A model generated the notes under the pieces. That model made no database searches and had not been told where the DNA came from. It saw only the letters and a list, made by a program, of their open reading frames with translations. This document shows positions 10,701 through 17,049 of a stretch of DNA of 17,049 nucleotides, piece after piece. Origin of the DNA: Spirogloea muscicola (taxonomy: Eukaryota; Streptophyta; Zygnematophyceae; Spirogloeales; Spirogloeaceae); NCBI GenBank assembly GCA_009602725.1, contig WELB01000213.1:36429-53477 (forward strand), in the 5' to 3' direction. The position numbers and the translations under genes are program-made. The stretch's first letter is position 1; every line of letters starts with the position of its first letter.

Positions 10701-11016
10701 CGCCGCCAGCCGGCCGCGCACGCCCTGTTGATCACAAGCGCAGACAGCCAGCTCAGGGAAAGAGAGAGCAAACGCTGCTGCTGATATCAAAAGAGCGGCT
10801 GTAAAAGCCAGCCAGATGCATACAGAGGGTGTACATGGAAGGAGAGGGAGAGAGAGAGGCAATTGGTTGCTGGGAGAAGCTCCAGCGGAGAGGATCGAGC
10901 ATGCCTAAGGCCTATCATGAGAGACAGAGGACGGAGGGGGTGGGTGTGGGCAGTGATGGTGCGCACCTGGCGGGCACTGTGGCAAGGTCCAGCGCTGCGA
11001 GGCTGGGGAGCGCCAT
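4757..11016 (-). CDS. RH3: Plastid-type DEAD-box RNA helicase, RH3-like, with GUCT domain and CCHC zinc knuckle; 16 exons
   Basis: ATP-dependent RNA helicase; land-plant RH3 acts in plastid group II intron splicing and 50S ribosome assembly. Exons: 11016-10967, 10724-10443, 10240-10123, 10015-9911, 9604-9468, 9292-9139, 8703-8443, 8244-8145, 8020-7962, 7804-7640, 7433-7239, 6845-6663, 6522-6376, 5956-5861, 5611-5400, 4982-4757. They join in frame to 829 residues. In order: Ala/Ser/Arg-rich transit-like N-terminus; acidic linker; Q motif ending LFPIQ (185); AKTGTGKT (202-209); PTRELA (244-249); TPGR (291-294); DEAD (315-318); SAT (346-348); [11 protein letters not shown] (461-471); [10 protein letters not shown] (492-501); GUCT region about 595-665 with GFSQPP and GAVFDVP; Gly/Arg/Ser tail; C-x2-C-x4-H-x4-C knuckle 813-826. 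Start chosen at ATG 11016 in ACCATGGCG context. Intron 6 is GC-AG. Target organelle is inferred from family and N-terminal composition. Confidence 0.95.
5167..5184. repeat. 18-bp perfect palindrome in helicase intron 15
   Basis: AGCATGCTGCAGCATGCT is its own reverse complement. It lies inside the 417-base intron 15 (4983-5399). No function is suggested by context; in RNA a perfect palindrome with no spacer folds only with a strained loop. Confidence 0.7.
6060..6087. repeat. Perfect 12-bp hairpin in helicase intron 13
   Basis: GCACAAAAAGCT (6060-6071) and AGCTTTTTGTGC (6076-6087) are exact reverse complements around the loop GGAG. It lies mid-intron in the 419-base intron 13 (5957-6375), away from both splice sites. 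Confidence 0.8.
6523..10966 (-). repeat. Polypyrimidine-rich introns 1-12 of the helicase gene
   Basis: Read on the gene's strand, introns 10966-10725, 10442-10241, 10122-10016, 9910-9605, 9467-9293, 9138-8704, 8442-8245, 8144-8021, 7961-7805, 7639-7434, 7238-6846 and 6662-6523 turn into C/T runs (CCTCC, CCCTCC, CTCTCT) within about 10-40 bases of the donor. On the plus strand these appear as GGAGG/GAGGAGG purine runs, interrupted by exons of normal composition. The tract sits near the donor, not only before the acceptor. Introns 13-15 lack it, as do the CYP51 and RUS introns. Intron 8 is the weakest case. Confidence 0.85.
8704..9138 (-). other. GC-AG intron 6 of the helicase gene
   Basis: On the gene's strand the exon ends ACTTGCAAG and the intron starts GCAAGGGG, close to the GC-donor consensus AG|GCAAG; it ends CCGCGCAG before AGGGGCGTGG. 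The join gives [15 protein letters not shown]. The 12-residue spacing between YGG and GVD equals that in land-plant RH3 as I recall it. The next GT lies about 27 bases on and would insert about nine unrelated residues. Confidence 0.9.
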
Positions 11017-11020
11017 GGTG
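11010..11020 (-). promoter_or_regulatory. Start context of the helicase gene
   Basis: On the minus strand the start reads CGCACCATGGCG, with A at -3 and G at +4, a strong eukaryotic start context. The frame stays open upstream to 11097, but the first codon there is GTG, so ATG 11016 is the better start. Confidence 0.75.
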
Positions 11021-13064
11021 CGGTGGCCTGCCGCCAGCAGCGCCCAGCCCACCTGCCGCGCTCGGAGCTGCGCCACACTTACAGACGCGCTCGGCACCCA
11101 CGTCCTCCTCCGCCACTCTCCACCCTCCCTCCTCTGCCCTCTCTCTTCCTCCTCTGCTCTCTCGGGCCTCCTGTCCCTGCTGCCTCAGCTGCCCCCTTGA
11201 TGCACGGTCTCGACTGTGGCTGACGAGTTCCCCGCTACTCGAGCTCGCTCCGGTGGCCTGCCCCTCAGCTTGGTCGCTCTGGCGGCCGTACGCGCGGTGC
11301 CTGCAGCCTGAGCTTCCTGCAGGCAACGCTGCGCAGCGCACCTCTGCAATTGGACGCAGCCACGCCGCCGCGGGCGCTGTGGGAATACGGCGATCGGCGC
11401 CGGGGTTCCTGCGAGGAGGGTGAGGTGAAGGACGATCTACAGCTAGCTCGTGGCTCTCTCTCGCCCTCTCGCTCTCCCTCTCCCTCCCTCCCTCCCTCCC
11501 TCCCTCTCCCTCCCTCTCTTCTCTCTCTCGCGCGCGCTCTCTCTCTCTCTCTCTCTCTCNCTCTCATCCCCCTCTCTCTCCCAGTTCTTTGCACTACTAT
11601 TTGAATGAACCAGTCTGTCGGCTGGGATTTGGCCACCCTTTCGATTCATGCGCACCGCGCGCCGTCTTTGTTCCCCTCTCCCCCCTTCTGATCCCTTTGG
11701 GCTGGCTGTTCCCCGAAAAGAAATGAAGAGCTCATTCTCTCTGAAGAGTTGAACAGCACTCTCTCACACTTCCCTTACCCCCTCCCCTCCCTCCCGTCGC
11801 CCCTCGCCTCCAGGGGCGGGCGCAAAACCCCAAACCCTGGCACATCGCATCGTTAGATTTTCCTTCTAGGACCCCCCCCGCCACTACGGTGCTGTGACCA
11901 GCGCGGCGGCGTGCCGTGCGCATCGCATCCGTCGCCGTATCCCGGGACCGGTCCTCTGCGGGGCCCGCCGCCGGAGGCCACCGAGCCCGATATCGCGACG
12001 CGCTAGTTCCGCCAATGCCGGACGTCCGGGCCCTCGTTCCGGAGCCCCGGGCGCTGGCCCGCTCCTCCGACGAGGCCCGCAGAGGAGGCCGCAGTCGGCG
12101 CTGCCGCGCCTGACCCGCACAGCCGTCGGACGCATCCTATCCAACGGTGATACAGACGCGACGTGGCCTCCAGCTGACAGCAGGATTGCTGGTAGGTGTT
12201 CTTGAGGACGGTCTGGATCTTTGGGCAAGGCAAAAACATTTGGGCTGCCCAGCAGGCTGCCTTAAACCCCCGGGCAGGCGGCCCCGCGTCCCGCAAAGCC
12301 AGCAAACGTGGCCCAAATCTTGGAAGTGGGCGCCCACCAAACAGCCGGAGGAGACTTAACCGAACCTTCACACTGACCCCCCTCAGTGCCATTTGATGTT
12401 CAGGCATCGGTTAATAACCTCCATGTATTGACTCGTGGTTACTGAGCAAATCAATTTGCAGTGGACAATGTACGTCATCAGATGTGCTTGCCATTGTATT
12501 TGACCGTTTTCGCCTTCCATTATCTCAATACACGCAGGTCTCCACTCACCAAAGAGAAGCATCAAGGCAATTTGCACTGAAGGTGGCACGACAGCGCCTG
12601 CCAAAACAAGCGCGGCGCCAGATTAACTGGTGGCTGGGAGATGCCAGCCCAAAGGAATGGACAAGGTCTGAAGGAGCCGGAGTGCTAAAGGCCTGCCAAG
12701 CGTGCTGAGCAGCCCGGCATGCAGGATGCCGGAGGTCAATCCATCTGTCAGCCTTTTGGCCGTGATGAAGCAGTCACCTTTCCGTCAGCTTGGTTGCAGT
12801 TTGGCTCTGCACGCGAGGCTGACAGGTGCTTGACCCCTCGCCGCCTGGTCACAGACCAATTGCCCTGGCTCTTCCGACACACGCATGCACCCTGCTGACA
12901 TGCTAGAAGTGAGGCGCAGCACGGTGGCAGTGGTTGAATGGCTTGCTCGCTCATCGAGCTCCTCGTCCCTACAGAGACCTGGCTGGCCATTGTCATTGTG
13001 AAAAGGCAGCCGAAGAATGAAGTAGAGCGGAGAAGGTAACGACTACAGCCGAGCTCAAACGCCG
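11017..13064. other. Intergenic region: helicase upstream region and RUS 3' flank
   Basis: About 2 kb without a recognisable gene. From 11100 to 11600 the plus strand is pyrimidine-rich, peaking in the CT/CCCT tract. From about 11870 to 12130 there is a GC-rich, CpG-rich block with open frames on both strands (for example 12003-12407 minus), but none has a recognisable domain. From 12400 to 13064 the composition is ordinary and should include the RUS 3' UTR. I find no TGTAA on the minus strand there, and no tRNA. Confidence 0.6.
11454..11583. repeat. CT / CCCT microsatellite tract with one ambiguous base
   Basis: The plus strand carries CCC runs separated by single T from 11482 to 11504, then CTCTCT runs to 11583, with an N at 11560. 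On the helicase sense strand this is (GGGA)n followed upstream by (GA)n, about 440-570 bases above the start codon. Six GGG runs with one-base loops fit the standard G-quadruplex pattern. The N suggests the true repeat length is unresolved. Confidence 0.9.
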
Positions 13065-16000
13065 CTACTTGGAGGACAGCAGGGGCGGCGGCAATTGCGG
13101 CAGAGCTTGCGGCTGCATTGGCAGCGCACTGGAGAAGGTACAGCGCTGGTGCGGTCCGAGGAGGACGTGCGATGTCACCCACCCCTGTGCCGCTAGCGCC
13201 GTCAGCACATCGTCAACCTGCTGCAACGCCCACTTGCGGCTGGCCTCCTGGGCTGCTGCAGTGACGGCCGTACTCGAGCACTCACGTCTGCTCAAATGTG
13301 AACGCATGTGGATCGCCTGCAGCAACAAGTGTATGCTTGTCCTGAGTAACTTCGGTGCTAGGGTCAGCGCCTGCATATGAAGGTCTGACCGCGTGCAACT
13401 AGCCCCAGAAAGCAGGCATGCCACACGCTCACCTGCAAGATGCCCAGGACAATGTCCTTACTCGTGGCATCCTCCCGCAGCGACAGCCAGAGGGCAGGCT
13501 GCATTTACAGAGTGGGCCAGCAAGTGAGCTGCCTTTATGCCAGACAAATAAGCTGCAATCTGAAGCTTGCTGCTTGCAAGGAGGAATTGGAAGGAAGCTG
13601 GCATTGCGTAGTTGTCGCAGGTGAAGGAGGTGATGACTTAGTAGTTCCCACTACAAGGGGCACTGGACCTGAATGGGTAGAAGAATGCCTGAAGATTGTC
13701 AGTAGAAGACTATTGAGGGATTGATTACCTACAATCGGGTGCAGTGAACTTGGGCCAGAGAGGAGAATTGTGGCAACAGAGTGAGCAGGCACGCTGACCT
13801 TTGGGGGGGCGAGGCACTGCAGGACCACGGGCTGACGCAATGAGTGCACGTGCAGCAGGTAGCCCCCAGCAGCAGCTGCGGCGTTGCGGTGCAGGATTGC
13901 CAGAAGCTCCTGCGGAGAAGCAGCCTGCTCGCGGAGCGAGCCCAGCCTCAGCGGCAGCTGGCACCAGGCTGCTCCAACAACCAAAACCCAACCAGGAAGT
14001 GCATCAAGATCAGCACTTCTTTCAAAGCAGTCCTCAATTACTTGGTAGTCCATCGCTCAGCACCTTCTTATCAACCTAAATGCATGTCAGTCGAAGTTGC
14101 GAAACCTTCAGTTGCAACTGGTTCCAACACCCTTCAGCAGCAATTAAGTACCACTGAATGTCATACGCGTGAACCAAAGAGTCTGGTGTCAAAAGCTATC
14201 CCATACTTTCGTAACGACCTTACTACTTTGCTGTCATGTCATTGCTACTTGTACCTCGCTGAGGTGACCAGAAGAGGCCCTCGGCAAGGCTGACCTCCCC
14301 AGGTCCCGGCACCTTGTGGTGTCGGAGCCAGTGGCCTGCAATGATCTCCATCCGCTCCTGCGGATGCATGCGCCAGGCACAACCAACAAACAGCTTCAGC
14401 CTGGGAAAGATCGTACTGGACTGGTGTTGTGGTCTTCTGCATGGTGTGATCATGTAGAGCAGTAATGCGGAGATGAGAATGAGGAGGAGAGAGTGTGGTG
14501 CAGCAACCTGGTTGAGGGTCTGGAGGTGAACAGCCTTGAGCTCCCGGTAGATGGCCATGAGGTCCAAGATAGCCAGCGGCGGGTACGTCACAAGCGGCAG
14601 CACTCGCTGGATGCTGCAGACGCGGCGCGCCACGGCGGCCCAAACAACGTTCAGGAGGCGGTCGTCCAGTCGTTAGTGTCCATGCACCTGATCATGGTCC
14701 ATAGCCATGGTCCATAGCCATCAGTGCCTGTGGCTATGATGCCCCTCTTTCTAGCGCTGAATACTAGAGTGCGATATGTTGCAAGCTTGAGCTATAAGTG
14801 CTACTCACAGACAGCGACACGTCATGGGCTAAGAGGCAAGGCATTCAACGTCTCGAGGCCTCTTCGTGAATTGTGTGACAGGTTGTCTTCCAAGTGTTGA
14901 GTGTTGTCTTTGCATCTAGCAATGTCATCTGAACACAAAATTGGACTGCAGAGCTCCATTGCAGTCGTACCCTGGGTGCTTGCTAAAGGCAGCACTGAGC
15001 CCAACAGCCATTGCCAGGCCAAGGTTATCAGCGACAACTGTTTGTGCCTGCACATTGCAAACATACTCTCTTCTGAGACTTGCCAGTGAGAGAAGCATCT
15101 CCATTGCCACTGACGTTTCTCTTCGCCGGGTCCTCCATTGACCAAGCCGCTCGAACAAAAACCTCCTACTTATCTCCATAGCCACCATATGATTGAGGAG
15201 ACAATCTTCACCTATACCAACCCCCTATTGAAATCAGCTGCATGTTGTAGAAGGACTATGCAAGCTAGTGGGGTGTAAATTTCCCGATCTGCCATGGACT
15301 TGCTAAATCTTGTCATCAGTTGCCCACATTAGTACAGCACTAGAACAACATCCTACTTGTCTGACCTTTGCCCACTGGACATGCTTCTCACTTGCACTGA
15401 CAAAAACGGCCTGGCCATGAGCTTGCAGCATCACCTGGCCCTTGGCGGACACGTCAGCCAGGTTCTCAGTGAGGGCGAAACTTCGGTGTATGGAGGGCTG
15501 CCAATATTGGAGGTGAAGCCCCAGGGGCCAAAAGGAACATGCCATCAGTGTATGGAGCAAGCTTGAACACAAATGTAAGCTAAGCCTCAGACTGGAACAC
15601 TAGATGCCTGACTGAGACATCTCTGCTGCTGCTAGCTGGCATGATATCCACTTGGTTGGCAGGAGTGTCTAGTTCATAATTAATTGGACATTACTATCAC
15701 ACTGGCAGCTGCTACAATTAGAACTGCAAAAGGGTGACCATGAAAATTGTTGCTGTGAACTGCCAGGCAACGTCAGAGTGGCTTCACCGTGGTGGCCATG
15801 TAGGCAGCAAGCGCAATGGAGCGCGCCACGTTGCCAAGCGTTGCCATTGCGAGGAAGTGTTGCGGAAAAAGCGGCGTCAGCATCTCCAGGCCGAGGCTGG
15901 CAGTGAAGAGCGCCGACGTGCGAAAGCGCACGCGCTGCAATGCATCGCAGCCATCTGGTAAGCATCAGCTCAAGTGAAAACCCAAGCGAAAGTGTACTGC

Positions 16001-17049
16001 CTGTGTGCAAATTCTGAGACCTTGAGACCTCGAGCCAAGATTTGTCATCAGCAGTGACCCCAAACCCCTCTGTGTGCTGCTGGAGGCTGCTCAAAGTGCC
16101 AATAACAGCACTTTCCACAGCTCAGCAACACCCGAGAGCAATTACTAAGTGGAGTCCTTGAGCCCAACCTCTGCTGTTATTGTATTCCCATGTCGTTTTA
16201 CTTGCAGCCATGAGGTTTGTACCTTGAGGTCGGAGTCGAAAGTGTGGCCAAAGGAGGCAGTGAAGGACAGCTTGCCAAGGCGTCCGAGGCCGTCCTTTAG
16301 CACCCAGTTGAGCGCGGCGGCCGTGGGCAGCGAGCGCCGGCCGCCCACGCCGATCGCCTGCAGCATCGCCTGCGTGGCATTCACCTGGAGCGCACGCCGC
16401 AGGATGGCCCGCAGCCTCAGCTAATGCCCAGCTCTTGCAACACTGAAAGTAGTGGTAATGAAGCTAATCGCTCCTAAAATAGAAGAGATAAGTGTAAAGT
16501 AAATTAGCTAGTCGTGCAGGCATCTAGAGGCTGGGTTGTATATCACTCTTATCAAAGTGCCAATGCTTGAAAGTCCTCTAATATACTCGGGATAAGTGAA
16601 ACTAGATCTTCTGATGAGGACCTTGACCACTTTCCAGGGCCACTAACCTCGAAGGTCTGGGGTTTAAGTATCTAAGGTCAGGCTCAAGGCAGGCACTGCA
16701 CCTCCGTCATCTCCGTCCTCGAATATACGCAGGATAGGTGAAGTCAACTCTCACTAATGGGGACCTTGACCACTTTCCAGCTCCAGTTAGCCTCAAGGTT
16801 TGGGGTTTAAGGGTCTAAGGTGAGGCTCAAGGCAGGCACAGGGACTTCCGTCAACTCGAGGGATGGGATTAAGGGCTGGCCTGCATGAAGGAGCTGACGA
16901 GGCGCTGGCCGCACTTCCAGCGCACGTACGGCCAGTACGACGGCCGCACGTCGTCGGGCAGGAAGGCCGCCTGCAACGCCAGGCCCAAGCGGCCCGCCAG
17001 GCGCCGCAGGCCCCGCCAGGGCCGCCCGCCGGCGCCGGCTCCCGCGGCG
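13065..17049 (-). CDS. RUS (ROOT UV-B SENSITIVE) / DUF647 family protein, 5'-partial, 10 exons seen
   Basis: Arabidopsis RUS1 and RUS2 are linked to UV-B response and vitamin B6 balance; biochemical function is unknown. Exons: 17049-16881, 16384-16223, 15934-15788, 15497-15435, 15047-14971, 14613-14508, 14357-14255, 13968-13799, 13498-13433, 13370-13065 (stop TAG 13067-13065). They join in frame to 455 residues. Seen: N-terminal AAFLPDDVRPSYWPYVRWKC; ATQAMLQAIGVG; ALNWVLKDGLGRLGKL; FDSDLK|RVRF; LEMLTPLFP; ENLADVSAKGQ; DNLGLAMAVG; LVTYPPLAILDL; YRELKAVHLQTLN; C-terminal AAQGWVTSHVLLG. Exons 3, 5 and 6 encode hydrophobic stretches that could be membrane segments. Intron 1 is GC-AG; intron 9 is only 62 bases. 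I cannot assign a RUS1-6 subtype. It runs the same way as the helicase but about 2 kb away, so it is a separate transcription unit. Confidence 0.93.
14694..14719. repeat. 13-bp tandem repeat, two copies, in RUS intron 5
   Basis: ATGGTCCATAGCC occurs at 14694-14706 and 14707-14719 without mismatch. GGCTATGAT just downstream (about 14732-14740) can partly pair with it. It lies in the 357-base intron 5 (14614-14970). No function is suggested. Confidence 0.8.
16385..16880 (-). other. GC-AG intron 1 of the RUS gene
   Basis: On the gene's strand the exon ends TTCATGCAG and the intron starts GCCAGCCC; it ends GCGCTCCAG before GTGAATGCC. The join gives SSFMQVNATQAML. The Trp-to-ATQ spacing (15 residues from W to A) fits DUF647 proteins as I recall them. 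Reading on past the exon meets TAA within four codons, so a splice is needed here and no GT donor precedes that stop at this point. The intron carries a 142-bp tandem duplication. Confidence 0.82.
16573..16856. repeat. Diverged ~142-bp tandem duplication in RUS intron 1
   Basis: Unit 1 is about 16573-16714 and unit 2 about 16715-16856. GGACCTTGACCACTTTCCAG is identical at 16618-16637 and 16761-16780; GGGGTTTAAG and AGGCTCAAGGCAGGCAC also recur in register. Other positions differ, so the duplication is old or relaxed. The 16-mer at 16674-16689 is shared with the CYP51 downstream repeat at 3932-3947. Confidence 0.88.

Noticed and set aside
10358-10804. Several 120-148 codon plus-strand frames
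   Set aside because: They are antisense to helicase exon 2, which fits the gene by splice phase on both sides; the frames are long only because the region is GC-rich.
10967-11097. Longer helicase N-terminus starting at 11097
   Set aside because: The codon is GTG, not ATG. ATG 11016 has a strong start context and gives a plausible transit-like N-terminus.
11832-11838. AAACCCT telo-box-like motif upstream of the helicase
   Set aside because: It lacks the final A of the plant telo-box, is over 800 bases from the start codon, and a 7-mer is expected by chance at this scale.
12003-12407. 134-codon minus-strand frame, and a 103-codon plus-strand frame at 11894-12205
   Set aside because: Low-complexity Arg/Pro/Gly/Ala products in a GC-rich block, with no recognisable motif and mutually overlapping on opposite strands.
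12714-12732. 7-bp hairpin CCGGCAT / ATGCCGG in the RUS 3' flank
   Set aside because: The stem is short and such structures are common by chance; it has no clear tie to a transcript end.
13232-13268. Extra mini-intron in the last RUS exon (GTGAGTGC to CACTGCAG)
   Set aside because: It would be only about 30 bases, too short for a spliceosomal intron, and the frame is open through it.

Overview
This window looks like nuclear DNA from a green alga (Viridiplantae, probably a chlorophyte). Three multi-exon genes with short spliceosomal introns encode a plant-type sterol 14-alpha-demethylase (CYP51), an RH3-type plastid DEAD-box RNA helicase, and a RUS (DUF647) family protein. GC content is moderate, and TGTAA motifs of the green-algal poly(A) type lie downstream of two of the genes. 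I cannot name the species. The genome could be a trebouxiophyte such as Coccomyxa, but that is a guess. There is no prokaryotic operon, CRISPR array, transposon or viral gene.

Layout. Positions 1-3647 (+): CYP51, 8 exons, with the N-terminus cut off by the window edge. Positions 3648-4756: the spacer between convergent genes, with a strong hairpin and two short tandem repeats. Positions 4757-11016 (-): the RH3-like helicase, complete, 16 exons, 829 residues. Positions 11017-13064: spacer with the helicase upstream region, a CT/CCCT tract containing one N, and a GC-rich block with no recognisable gene. Positions 13065-17049 (-): the RUS/DUF647 gene, 10 exons seen, 455 residues, with the N-terminus off the right edge.

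I rebuilt all three gene models by joining exons whose frame, splice phase and family motifs agree. Every junction keeps frame. Of 31 introns, 28 are GT-AG and three, one per gene, are GC-AG. In the helicase, introns 1-12 all turn pyrimidine-rich soon after the donor, while introns 13-15 and the introns of both neighbours do not.

The genes are not an operon. CYP51 makes sterols at the ER, the helicase is expected to act in the plastid on group II introns and ribosome assembly, and RUS proteins are poorly understood organelle or membrane proteins. I see no new multi-gene system. The unusual signals are in intron architecture, GC donors and non-coding repeats or hairpins.
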